Positions 17,203 to 25,944 of a stretch of 64,000 nt of DNA are shown piece after piece. The stretch is from assembly GCA_046327915.1 (NCBI GenBank), contig JAXLXO010000004.1, forward strand, positions 124,001-188,000. Reading direction: 5' to 3'. This stretch comes from VGTK01 sp046327915 (GTDB taxonomy: Bacteria > Desulfobacterota > Binatia > UBA12015). The stretch's first letter is position 1. Every line of letters begins with the position of its first letter. Both the position numbers and the translations under genes were made by a program. The notes under the pieces were generated by a model. That model was not told where the DNA came from. It saw only the letters and a list, made by a program, of their open reading frames with translations, and did not search any database.

Positions 17203-18096
17203 ATGGGCACCACCGACCGCCCCCGCCTGCTGCGCCTGATCCTGACGCGGCCCCACCGCTACCGGCGCGCACGCGCGATCACGATGAGCCTCACCCTCGC
17301 GGTCCTGTTCGCCGTTCCGCTGACCGGCCTCGCACGCCTGGACCTCTGGAGTGACGCGAACTGGGCGTTCTTCCGCCCCGTCGACTTCGCGAAGGGGCTC
17401 ACCGCGGTGCTGGCCGCGATCGTCGGCTTCTACGTCGTGACCTTCGTCGTGAACATGCCGGCGGGCCGCATGTTCTGCGGCTTCGGATGTCCCGTCGGGC
17501 AGCTGTCGCGCTTCGCCGACGCGATCGACGCCTTCCCCGGCGATGCGGCGCGCCGGCGCCGCGGCTGGCTCGAGCTCGTCGGCTTCGCGCTCGTGCTGTC
17601 GCTGGCGGTGACGTTGTGGTGGACGGCCCCTTCGACCTTCCTCGCCTGGCCGGCGGGCGCGTTCGCGGTCGGAGCCGTCCTGACGGTCGCGGCCGCCGCC
17701 GTGCTGCACGGCAGGAAGTGGCGCTGGGGCTTCTGCCGCGGCTTCTGCCCGATCGGACTCTACTACTCGGTGGTCGAGACCGGCGCGCCGATCGGCATCG
17801 ACTTCGACCCGAGCGGCGTGTGCACCGACTGCGGCGCGTGCGACACGATCTGTCCCGTGCACCTCACGCCGCGCACGCTCGAGGCAGAGGTTCCGGCGCC
17901 GGGCGGCCTCGCGTTCGAGGGCATGCCGGGGCTCAACCACTGCCTCCACTGCGCCCAGTGCGTCGAGGTGTGCGAGGTCGTGACGGCGAAGCGCGCGGGC
18001 CATCCCGCGATGGGGCTCCGCCGGCTGCACCGCAAGCCGCGCCGACGCCTCGTGACGGCGAGCGTCCCGGCGAGCGCGAGCGAGCCGGTGTCGTAG
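17203..18096 (+). CDS. NapH/NosR-like 4Fe-4S membrane protein
   Basis: 297 aa. Four membrane helices (about residues 27-44, 64-84, 122-140, 150-168) are followed by two 4Fe-4S clusters: Cys 207/210/213/217 (CTDCGACDTICPV) and Cys 247/250/253/257 (CLHCAQCVEVC). Two membrane-loop motifs, CGFGCPVG and CRGFCPIG, are the CxxxCP signatures of the NapH/NosR/RdxA group. Such proteins pass electrons from the quinone pool to periplasmic partners. The neighbouring copper-monooxygenase lipoproteins with cytochrome-like segments are conceivable acceptors, but that link is inference. The C-terminal tail is basic. No obvious cognate nap or nos genes are in the window. Confidence 0.85.
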   Translation: MGTTDRPRLLRLILTRPHRYRRARAITMSLTLAVLFAVPLTGLARLDLWSDANWAFFRPVDFAKGLTAVLAAIVGFYVVTFVVNMPAGRMFCGFGCPVGQLSRFADAIDAFPGDAARRRRGWLELVGFALVLSLAVTLWWTAPSTFLAWPAGAFAVGAVLTVAAAAVLHGRKWRWGFCRGFCPIGLYYSVVETGAPIGIDFDPSGVCTDCGACDTICPVHLTPRTLEAEVPAPGGLAFEGMPGLNHCLHCAQCVEVCEVVTAKRAGHPAMGLRRLHRKPRRRLVTASVPASASEPVS

Positions 18097-18110
18097 CGCG
18101 CCGCGACCCG

Positions 18111-19475
18111 CTAGCCGCGGCAGCTCACCGTGAAGCTCGAGCGCGCCGAGCCGTTGAGCGCAGCGGAGCACGACGGCCGGACGTTGCAGCAGGCCGCGAT
18201 GCCGGCCGGCGGGCACCACGCCATCGAGCAGCCGTTGCCGAGCGAGCCGCCCGTCCCGTCGCACGAGGCGTAGCCTTCAACGCTCACCACCTTGAAGCCC
18301 TCGCCGCCGCACAGGCCGTCGACGCGGCCGCGCGGCAGCTGAACCGTCAAGCTGCAGCCTCCGGGCAGCCAGCGCGTGATGGTGCCGCCCTTCCATTCCG
18401 CGGCGTCGAAGAGTCCGCCCGTCGAGCTGTCGACCTCGAACGTGGTCTGCGCGTCCGGACACACGCAGCGGCCGTTCGCGCCGCACGTGTCGGACTGGCA
18501 GTCCGTGCGGCCGGCGCAGGCCTTGCCGATGTTGCACCGGTCGCAGGACGGCCCGCCGCAGTCGACGTCGCTCTCGCCGCCGTTGCGAATTCCGTCGAAG
18601 CACGTCGAACGGATCTCGAGGCTCTCGCAGCTGTCCTCGGGAGTGAAGATCGTGATCAGACGGGTGAGTCCTTCGATCGACATGTCCGTCGGCAGCGGGC
18701 CGCAGATGGCGGCGTCGATGGTGTTCGTCGCGAGCGCCCGGGACTGCGTGGCGATCTGCTCCACGGCCCACGAGTCGAGCCCCCGGACTCTCGAGATGTC
18801 GAAGCCGACGATCCGACAGAGCCGCCCCTGGGCTTCCCGGACGAGGCCCTCGAGCACGGTGTCGTGGAAGCCGAAACTCCCGCGCAGCTCGGCGACGCAG
18901 ATCCCCCGCCGCGCGGTGTCGAGCCGGATCGTCAAGTCGTCCCGATCGTCGAGTTGCGAAACCACCGGAGAACCCGACGCCGGATCGATGCGCAGCGCGG
19001 CGGCGCCGAAGTCCGGCTGACCGTCCGGAGCAGCCGACGCCACCTGGTCGATCGTCGCCCGGTCGGCACCGGAGCGCAGCCGCAACGGAAGCCGGAGGAC
19101 GCGCGAGGTCGGATCCCACGACGGCGCGGCGAGATCGAGCTCGAGGTTCGCCAGCTCGACGTCGTCCACGTCGAGCGTCGCGTCGACGTCCGCGACGGGG
19201 CGCTCGCGCCACGCGGCGACGAGATCGTCCGTCCGCACGGGTGCGGAGCTCTCGTCGGGAGTGGCGACGACCGCGCTCTCCTCGACTCCGCGGAGGATCA
19301 GCTCCCATCCTCCTGCGTCGGCGACGCGGATCTCTCCGGACGTCGCGCGGACCACCACGCTGTCGGCCGCTCCGCTCGGCGGTGGTGGCGTCGCTCCGGA
19401 GCCCCCGCCATCACCGCAGCCCGCCATCAGCACGAGTGCGATGGCGCACCAGAACACCGTCCCCCGATCGCGCAT
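18111..19475 (-). CDS. Secreted lipoprotein with Myxococcus-type Cys-rich repeat
   Basis: 454 aa. Export signal ends in LMAGC (Cys 20), followed by a Gly/Pro linker. The N-terminal two thirds has no recognisable fold. Residues ~285-340 form a repeat in which CFDGIRNGGESDVDCGG is followed by spaced cysteines ending GRCVC. This resembles the extracellular cysteine-rich repeats common in Myxococcota. The C-terminal region has further cysteine pairs. ATG 19475 puts the hydrophobic core at the right distance from the lipobox; an ATG at 19523 would add 16 residues. Function is unknown, and the probable location is the outer surface. It converges with the NapH-like gene, with only 14 bp between stops. 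Confidence 0.7.
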   Translation of the reverse strand: MRDRGTVFWCAIALVLMAGCGDGGGSGATPPPPSGAADSVVVRATSGEIRVADAGGWELILRGVEESAVVATPDESSAPVRTDDLVAAWRERPVADVDATLDVDDVELANLELDLAAPSWDPTSRVLRLPLRLRSGADRATIDQVASAAPDGQPDFGAAALRIDPASGSPVVSQLDDRDDLTIRLDTARRGICVAELRGSFGFHDTVLEGLVREAQGRLCRIVGFDISRVRGLDSWAVEQIATQSRALATNTIDAAICGPLPTDMSIEGLTRLITIFTPEDSCESLEIRSTCFDGIRNGGESDVDCGGPSCDRCNIGKACAGRTDCQSDTCGANGRCVCPDAQTTFEVDSSTGGLFDAAEWKGGTITRWLPGGCSLTVQLPRGRVDGLCGGEGFKVVSVEGYASCDGTGGSLGNGCSMAWCPPAGIAACCNVRPSCSAALNGSARSSFTVSCRG

Positions 19476-19577
19476 TCGATTCCCCGGACCGGCCGCCACG
19501 CACGTCGGGATGCCGGAATTCACCGTTCATCGGATGCCGAACGCCGCCGCTTGAGCGTCACGAAGCAAGCAGCCCGA

Positions 19578-19621
19578 AACGCGAACGGCCCCCGGAGCGT
19601 GCTCCGGGGGCCGTTCGCGTT
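19578..19621 (-). terminator. Perfect 21-bp-stem terminator after paralog 3
   Basis: Two 21-bp arms (19578-19598 and 19601-19621) are exact reverse complements separated by two bases. In the leftward direction the hairpin starts about 20 bases after the stop of paralog 3 and is followed by tttcgggctgctt. It separates that gene from the Cys-rich lipoprotein gene. The very GC-rich, perfect stem makes it the strongest terminator candidate in the window. Confidence 0.8.
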
Positions 19622-19641
19622 CGCGGGGCTTCCGCGCGCGC

Positions 19642-21522
19642 TCAGTTCCCGGCTTGCGCGGTCGCGTCGGCGCTCATGCCGTACGCCATCTGCTGGTCGG
19701 CCGAGCAGCCCATGATGCTCGGCACCGCGGGCTCGCTCCACGTCGAGCGGCCGTTCGCGTCGAGGCCGGTGACGGCCTGCGCACGCGCCACGCCGTCGCT
19801 CGCGGCACCCGCCGCGGGGTCGATGTAGTGCGTGCCGAAGAGGATGAACATCTCGTTCTCGGTGCTCTCGCCGCCGGTGATGCGGCAGGCGTCGCAGTCA
19901 CCGTCTCCGGCGCCCGGCGACGAGTCGCAGGTCGCGTCGTCGTCGGCACCGTCGCAGGCGGCGCCGATCTTTCCGGCGACGCACGCGATCGGCTTGCAGC
20001 GTCCGATCGTCTGCGACGCGCTCACCGGAACCCGCGACGCGCGCGTGACGAACTCCGGATCGGGCGAGCCGTCCGGCTTGACGCCGTTGTTGTACAGCGA
20101 GCAGTAGCGCAGCGTGCGCTCCTTCGGATCGGGCGAATCGAACGCGAGCGGCGGATCGTACTGCTGCCGCACCGGGTCGTTGTAGACGAAGCTCTCGTAG
20201 ATGCGCGTGCCGTCGGGCAGATCGACGGTGAAGTGCTTGCCGCGCTTGTGCGTGTGCGACGTGACCTCGAAGAGGCGAGCGCCCTGGGGCAGGACCTGGT
20301 CACCACACACCGTCTGCTCGGTGTACGGCGCCGCGTTGGCGGCGAAGATGCGCGACGCGTTGAAGATGCTGTTCACCGGGTACTTCTGGTCGGTCGCGAA
20401 CAGGTAGTTCAGGCGACCGTTCATGATCGCGTCCTCGTTGGTGAGGTTGAACGCGTGCGAGTTCCAGTACAGCACGCCCTTCATCGGCAGCTGCGCGAAC
20501 ACGCCGTCGCGGAACACGTTGTAGGCCTGCGCCTGCTGCGCACCGCCGACCGGGATCGCACGGCCGTCGCCCGGGCCGTAGCCGATGCAGGCGAAGGTCG
20601 ACTTCGGCTCGCTGGCGCAGAAGCCGGTGCCGCAGAACGCGAGATCGGTCGGCTCGCAGGTCTCGCCGGCGCGCTCGCCGCCCGCGCACTTCCACGCACC
20701 GAACGACGGATCCGTCAGGTCGACGCCGCCCGCGGTGAAGTTCTCGCTCGGGTAGTAGAGGATGAGGTGGTGGCTCTGCGGATCCTGCCGCAGCTCGAAG
20801 CCCTTGAAGCGGAACATCTCGTTGTTCCGGAACTCCTCGGGGACCTGCTGCGAGATGTCGTAGTAGGTCGCGAAGCAGTACTCGTGCTCGCTCTTCGACT
20901 CGATCTTCCACTGCGGCATGACGAACTGCACGCCCTCACCGGGCGCCGGCGGATCGAGCGGCTCGATGGTGATCGGCTTGGGCTCGGGCAGGCACGCGTC
21001 GAGCAGCGTCTCCGTGCCGCCGACGGTTCCGGTCTCGGGCGCTCCGGCGTAGATCCACAGGCGCAGCGCCTCGAGCTCGTTCGCCGACAGCGGCTCGAGG
21101 CCGTTGGGCATCGGCGCGCCGGCGATCTCGAAGCTGCCGGGATCGGTCGCGGCCGAGAGCTTCATGAAGAGGTAGCTGCGGGTCTTGTCGCCCGGCGTGA
21201 CGTACGGGAAGCGGCTGCCGAGCGACGGCTTCTCGAAGATGTTTGCGTACGCGACGTCCGGCGAGAGGTTGAGTCCGCCCTGCGCCGCGCTCCCGTGGCA
21301 GACCTGCTGCGTGCAGCCGCGCTTCTCGAAGATCACCTTCTGGATCGCCGCGAAGGTGCTGTCGAAGGCCGGCGCGTTCTCGCACGACGGCGTGCCCGGA
21401 TCGGGCGGCGGCGTGGTCGATCCGCCGCCGTCGCCGCCTCCGCCGCCGCACGCGGCGAGAAGAGCCGACAGGCTCGTGACGAGTGCCACGTTCCGAAAGA
21501 AGCGCACGGGACGGTTCTGCAT
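19642..21522 (-). CDS. Lipoprotein with CX4CH cytochrome-like segment and PHM-like copper monooxygenase core (paralog 3)
   Basis: 626 aa, third member of the family at 7.7-11.5 kb. The lipobox is LLAAC (Cys 25), then a Gly-rich linker. CTQQVCH supplies the CX4CH motif. Predicted copper ligands are conserved in QSHHLIL, YWNSHAF, SHTHKRG and ENEMF. The two Cys-rich inserts are kept. Start ATG has AGAGGA upstream. It is transcribed alone, with its own strong terminator. Separation from the tandem pair by about 8 kb of unrelated genes suggests an older duplication or separate regulation. The opposite side faces the hybrid kinase gene across a 327-bp gap, but co-regulation is only a guess. Confidence 0.8.
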   Translation of the reverse strand: MQNRPVRFFRNVALVTSLSALLAACGGGGGDGGGSTTPPPDPGTPSCENAPAFDSTFAAIQKVIFEKRGCTQQVCHGSAAQGGLNLSPDVAYANIFEKPSLGSRFPYVTPGDKTRSYLFMKLSAATDPGSFEIAGAPMPNGLEPLSANELEALRLWIYAGAPETGTVGGTETLLDACLPEPKPITIEPLDPPAPGEGVQFVMPQWKIESKSEHEYCFATYYDISQQVPEEFRNNEMFRFKGFELRQDPQSHHLILYYPSENFTAGGVDLTDPSFGAWKCAGGERAGETCEPTDLAFCGTGFCASEPKSTFACIGYGPGDGRAIPVGGAQQAQAYNVFRDGVFAQLPMKGVLYWNSHAFNLTNEDAIMNGRLNYLFATDQKYPVNSIFNASRIFAANAAPYTEQTVCGDQVLPQGARLFEVTSHTHKRGKHFTVDLPDGTRIYESFVYNDPVRQQYDPPLAFDSPDPKERTLRYCSLYNNGVKPDGSPDPEFVTRASRVPVSASQTIGRCKPIACVAGKIGAACDGADDDATCDSSPGAGDGDCDACRITGGESTENEMFILFGTHYIDPAAGAASDGVARAQAVTGLDANGRSTWSEPAVPSIMGCSADQQMAYGMSADATAQAGN

Positions 21523-21849
21523 GGTGGGTCCTCTTTCCGGCCCTCGCCGGCCGGGCCCCGCGCGATCACGCAGACAGCATGCCGGCGTGCGAGGGCGGTC
21601 GGATTCTCGTCACGCCCCGCGACCGGCGCAACCGCGGATCGGCGCGGAGTGCCTCTCCGGACGAAACCGGCGCCCGAACGGTCGCGTCGGACCGGGCCGG
21701 ACGGCTCGCGGCCGCGACGGGCCCGGGCGCGGTCCGTCCCTGGCGCATCGTCCGGCGGCCGCGGCTCCTCGCGCCATGATCTTGCCGCGTAGGCAGCAAC
21801 CGGGATTCGTGTATCGTCAACTTTCGTCCTTCCCCCGCCGATTCTGGTG
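21523..21849. other. Divergent intergenic region, 327 bp
   Basis: This gap separates paralog 3 (leftward) from the hybrid kinase (rightward) and must hold both promoters. It is very GC-rich in its middle. The only AT-richer patch is near 21805-21830, just before the kinase start. A TTGCCG at 21782 and TATCGT at 21812 are too far apart (24 bases) to call a standard promoter. No open frame with coding character and no RNA gene were seen. Confidence 0.4.
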
Positions 21850-24800
21850 ATGTCAGTGGCACGCACTCCGAATGATCTGCGCCTCGAGGTGCTGCGCCAG
21901 TACAGGCTCGACCGCCTGCCGGGACGCCCGTTGGACGAGCTCACGGCACTGGCGGCGCAGATCTGCGCGGTTCCGATCGCTCTCATCACGGTCGTCGACG
22001 AGGGACGCCTGTGGTGCAAATCGAGGGTCGGGGCGTTCCCGCTCGAGCTGTCGGCCGATGGATCGTTCTGCGCGCAGGCCATCCTGCACCCGCAGGAGCT
22101 GTACGTCGTGCCCGATACGGCTCTCGATCCTCGCTTCGCCGACTTTCCGGCCGTCACCGCCGATCCGCCCATCCGCTTCTACGCCGCCGCGCCGCTGATG
22201 ACGCGCGAAGGCCATGCGATCGGCACCCTGTGCATCCTGGACCACCAGCCGCGACACCTGGAGCCCTCGCAGCTGGACGCACTGGCGGTGCTCGGCCGCC
22301 AGGTGATGTCTCGACTGGAGCTGCACCGCGAGAGCTGCGACCTGGTCGAGAGCCAGGAGCGTCTCCGCATCGTCACGGACAACGCGCGCGTCGGGATGGT
22401 GATCCTCGATCGGGAGCGGCGCTACGTCTACGCCAACCGAACGTACGCCGAGATTCTCGAGCTGCCCTCGCCCGCGATCGTCGGCGAGCGGGTGGCCGAG
22501 ATCCTGCCCGCCGTCTACGAAAGCCAGATCCGGCCGCGCATGGACGCCGCCTTCTCCGGCGAACGCACGACCTACGAGCTGTGCAAGCCGAGCGTGCACG
22601 GCGACCGCTTCTACAACGTCGCCTACGAGCCGACGATGGTGGACGGCGAGGTGACGATGGTCGTGGTGGTCCTCACGGACGTCACCACGCGAAAGCAGGC
22701 CGAAGTGGCGGCACAGGAGAGCGGGCGTCTCTCGCGCGCGACGATCGACGCTCTCTCCGCCCACATCTGCGTGCTCGACGAGTCCGGCGAGATCCTCACC
22801 ACCAACGCCGCCTGGCGGCAGTTCCACGAGGACAACCGGTCTGCTGCCGGCGTGGCCGACGGAGCCGGCAACTACCTCCGGGTGTGCGACGCGGTCACCG
22901 GTCCGGACGCCGAACAGGCGGCGGCGTTTGCCGCCGGCATTCGCGCGGTGCTGCGCGGAGACGCCGCCCAATTCACGTTGGAGTACCCGTGCCACTCGCC
23001 GTCGGAGCAGCGGTGGTTCGTCGGCCGGGTCACCCGCCTGGGCTCCGACGGCCCGGCGCGCGTGGTGGTCGCACACGAGAACATCACCGAGCGGAAGCTC
23101 GCGGAGATCGCCTCGCAGCGGCTGGCGGCGATCGTCGCGTCGTCCGACGACGCCATCCTCGGCATGGACCTGAACGGGATCGTCACCGACTGGAACAAGG
23201 GGGCGGAGCAGATCTTCGGCTACGCGTCCGCCGACATGGTGGGCACCTCGATGACCCGCCTGATCCCGGCCGACCGGCGGGAAGAAGAGGCGCGCATCCT
23301 CGGCGCGATCCGCAGCGGCGAGAGCATCGAGCCGCTGGAAACCCTGCGGCTCACCCGCGACGGCCGGCTCATCGACGTGTCCGTCACCGCGTCACCGATC
23401 AGGGATTCCGACGGCACGATCGTCGGCGTATCGAAGGTGGCCCGCGACATCAGCGAGCGGAAGCGTGCCGAGGGCGCTCTGCGCGCGAGCCGCGAGCTGC
23501 TCACCAACGTCATCAACAGCGCGCCCTCGTACATCTTCGCCACCGACCGGCAACACCGATACGTCATCGTCAACGACGCGTACGCCCGCTTCGTCGACCT
23601 GCCGGTCGAGTCCATCATCGGCCGCACGCATCACGACATCTATCCCGCTGCGCAAGCGGACCACTTCGTCTCGACCAACGAAGCGATCATGGCGAGCGGC
23701 GAGGCCGTCCAGATCGACGAGACGGTGCTCGGTCAGGCCCAGGTGACCACCAAGTTTCCGCTGCGCGACGCGCGGGGAACGGTCACCGGCATCTGCGGCG
23801 TCGTCACCGACATCACCGCGCGCAAGCAGGCGGAGGAAGCGCAGCGGGCGAGCGAGGAGCGCTTCCGCGAGCTGGCCGAGAACATCCGGGAGGTCTTCTG
23901 GATGACCGATCCGGCCAAGCGCGAGATCCACTACATCAGCCCGGCCTACGAGAAGATCTGGGGACGCCCGTGCGAATCCCTCTACGAGAATCCGCGCGCG
24001 TGGCTGGACGCGATCCACCCCGACGATCGCGGACGCGTCGTCCATGCGGCGGAGACGCACCAGGTGCTGGGGGACTACGACGAGACGTACCGCATCCTCC
24101 AGCCGGACGGCAGCGTGCGGTGGATTCACGACCGCGCCTTTCCGGTGCGCGACGAGCACGGCCGCGTCCTCAGGATCGTCGGCACGGCGGAGGACGTCAC
24201 CGAGCAGCGGCGTCTCGAGGAGCACTTCCGGCAGGTGCAGAAGATGGAGGCGATCGGTCAGCTGGCGGGCGGCATCGCACACGACTTCAACAACATTCTC
24301 GCCGCGATCCTCGGCAACGTGGAGCTGGCGCTGTCCGACGTCGACGGCCGGCACCCCGCGCGCAGGAGCCTGGAGGAGATCCAGCGTGCCTCCGGCCGTG
24401 CCAAGCATCTGATTCAGCAGATCCTCACGTTCAGCCGGCAGCAGCCGCGCGAGCGGCGGATCGTCGCGCTCGGCCCACTGGTGGAAGAGGCGGTCGGCCT
24501 TCTGCGCGCGACGATCCCGAGCACCGTCGACCTGGTGGTGTCGATCGATGCCGATGCGCCGCCGGTGCTCGCGGATCCGACCCAGATCCACCAGGTGCTC
24601 GTCAATCTCGCCACGAATGCCTGGCACGCACTCGCCGACGGGCCCGGCCGCATCGAGGTTCGGCTCGAGAACGTGACCGTCGATGCCTCGTCGGCCGGCG
24701 ATCTCGCGGGGCTGCGCCCGGGCCGGTTCGCGTGCCTCGTCGTCCGCGACACCGGCAGGGGAATGGATGCCGCAACGTGCGCGCGCGTCTTCGACCCTTT

Positions 24801-25386
24801 CTTCACCACCAAGGACGTGGGGAAGGGATCGGGGTTGGGCCTCTCGGTCGTGCACGGGATCGTCCACGAGCACGACGGAGCGATCAGCCTCGTCAGCGAG
24901 CCCGGACGCGGAGCGACGTTCAGGATTCATCTCCCCGCCGCCAGCGGTCTCGTGAGCGAGGCCGTCGTCGCCTCACCGGCTTCGTCGTCTCACGGCGACG
25001 GGAAGCAGATCCTCTTCATCGACGACGAGGCACCCCTCGTGGAGCTCGCCACGCGGATGCTCGGACGAATCGGCTTTCGCGTGACCGCGTTCACCAGCGC
25101 CGCAGAGGCGATCGAGGCGTTCCGGCAGGATCCCCGCCGGTTCGACGTCGTGGTGACCGACATGAACATGCCGGGAACATCCGGCCTGCAGGTCGCCCAC
25201 GACCTGCTCGAGCTGCGGCCCGACGTCGCCATCCTGCTGAGCTCCGGGCACGTCACCGAGGCCCTGGTCCAGCGTGCCCGCGCCGCCGGGATCCGCGAGG
25301 TGCTGTACAAGCCGGGCACCATGAGCGAGTTCGGCGAGGCGATCAGCAACGCGATCGCGGCGGCGGTCCCCGCTCCCGGGGATTGA
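21850..25386 (+). CDS. Hybrid sensor histidine kinase (GAF, five PAS, HisKA, HATPase, REC)
   Basis: 1178 aa, no membrane segment, so a cytoplasmic sensor. Domain order: GAF ~20-155; PAS/PAC units at ~170-285, 300-415, 420-540, 545-660 and 675-795; HisKA with H-box GGIAHDFNNIL (His 811); HATPase ~905-1025 with DTGRGMD and GSGLGLS boxes; a C-terminal receiver with the FIDDE acidic pocket and phospho-acceptor Asp 1104 in VTDMNMPG. The FNN after the H-box is typical of kinases that end in a receiver. GTG 21847 directly precedes ATG 21850, so either may be used. No partner regulator is adjacent. The PAS ligands (oxygen, redox or small molecules) cannot be read from sequence. Confidence 0.93.
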   Translation: MSVARTPNDLRLEVLRQYRLDRLPGRPLDELTALAAQICAVPIALITVVDEGRLWCKSRVGAFPLELSADGSFCAQAILHPQELYVVPDTALDPRFADFPAVTADPPIRFYAAAPLMTREGHAIGTLCILDHQPRHLEPSQLDALAVLGRQVMSRLELHRESCDLVESQERLRIVTDNARVGMVILDRERRYVYANRTYAEILELPSPAIVGERVAEILPAVYESQIRPRMDAAFSGERTTYELCKPSVHGDRFYNVAYEPTMVDGEVTMVVVVLTDVTTRKQAEVAAQESGRLSRATIDALSAHICVLDESGEILTTNAAWRQFHEDNRSAAGVADGAGNYLRVCDAVTGPDAEQAAAFAAGIRAVLRGDAAQFTLEYPCHSPSEQRWFVGRVTRLGSDGPARVVVAHENITERKLAEIASQRLAAIVASSDDAILGMDLNGIVTDWNKGAEQIFGYASADMVGTSMTRLIPADRREEEARILGAIRSGESIEPLETLRLTRDGRLIDVSVTASPIRDSDGTIVGVSKVARDISERKRAEGALRASRELLTNVINSAPSYIFATDRQHRYVIVNDAYARFVDLPVESIIGRTHHDIYPAAQADHFVSTNEAIMASGEAVQIDETVLGQAQVTTKFPLRDARGTVTGICGVVTDITARKQAEEAQRASEERFRELAENIREVFWMTDPAKREIHYISPAYEKIWGRPCESLYENPRAWLDAIHPDDRGRVVHAAETHQVLGDYDETYRILQPDGSVRWIHDRAFPVRDEHGRVLRIVGTAEDVTEQRRLEEHFRQVQKMEAIGQLAGGIAHDFNNILAAILGNVELALSDVDGRHPARRSLEEIQRASGRAKHLIQQILTFSRQQPRERRIVALGPLVEEAVGLLRATIPSTVDLVVSIDADAPPVLADPTQIHQVLVNLATNAWHALADGPGRIEVRLENVTVDASSAGDLAGLRPGRFACLVVRDTGRGMDAATCARVFDPFFTTKDVGKGSGLGLSVVHGIVHEHDGAISLVSEPGRGATFRIHLPAASGLVSEAVVASPASSSHGDGKQILFIDDEAPLVELATRMLGRIGFRVTAFTSAAEAIEAFRQDPRRFDVVVTDMNMPGTSGLQVAHDLLELRPDVAILLSSGHVTEALVQRARAAGIREVLYKPGTMSEFGEAISNAIAAAVPAPGD

Positions 25387-25428
25387 TCGCGCAGCGCACC
25401 GAGGTGCGCGCCGACGACGCGCCGATCG

Positions 25429-25944
25429 TCAGACCGCGGCCGGACGCTCGGCCTGCGAGTCCTGATCGTCCCGGACGAACACGCCGCGCAGCAGCAGGAC
25501 CGCGACGCCGACGCTGATGCCCGAGTCCGCGACGTTGAACGCGGGCCAGTAGTACCCCTTCCAGTGCGCGAGCGCGAAGTCGATGACCTCGCCGTACGCG
25601 AGGCGGTCGATCAGGTTGCCGATCGCACCGCCGAGCACGAGCCCGCACGCCACCAGCACCGACTTCTGCGAGGCCGGCGTCTGACGCACGAAGAAGGCGA
25701 TCGCACCTCCGGCGAGCACGAACACCAGCGCGAAGAACGGCACGCGGAACGCCGACGAGTGGTCCGCGAACAGGCTGAACGCGGCCCCCGGATTGCGCAC
25801 GTACGTCAGGTCGAACCACGAGAAGATCTCGATCGACTGGTGCAGGCGCATCGTGCTCGCGATCCAGAACTTGGTGATCTGGTCGAGCACGATCACCACG
25901 GTCGCGACGACCCCGACCAGGACGTACTTCCCGGTCTCGCTCAC
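25429..25944 (-). CDS. lspA: Signal peptidase II (lipoprotein signal peptidase)
   Basis: 171 aa, four membrane helices. The catalytic aspartates are visible in GNLIDRL (~113) and FNVADSG (~140), and the NPGAAFS motif is near residue 52. It cleaves prolipoproteins just before the lipidated Cys in the inner membrane and would process the many lipoproteins encoded here. GTG 25944 overlaps the ileS stop as GTGA, so the pair is translationally coupled, the usual ileS-lspA arrangement. The C-terminal tail is hydrophilic and short. It converges with the hybrid kinase gene, 42 bp apart. Confidence 0.95.
   Translation of the reverse strand: MSETGKYVLVGVVATVVIVLDQITKFWIASTMRLHQSIEIFSWFDLTYVRNPGAAFSLFADHSSAFRVPFFALVFVLAGGAIAFFVRQTPASQKSVLVACGLVLGGAIGNLIDRLAYGEVIDFALAHWKGYYWPAFNVADSGISVGVAVLLLRGVFVRDDQDSQAERPAAV

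Noticed and set aside
21782..21817. Possible promoter TTGCCG ... TATCGT before the hybrid kinase
   Set aside because: The spacing of 24 bases is too long for a standard sigma-70 site and the boxes are weak.
25394..25409. Small hairpin between the hybrid kinase and lspA
   Set aside because: Stem of only 6-7 bp; convergent genes may need a terminator but the evidence is too weak.
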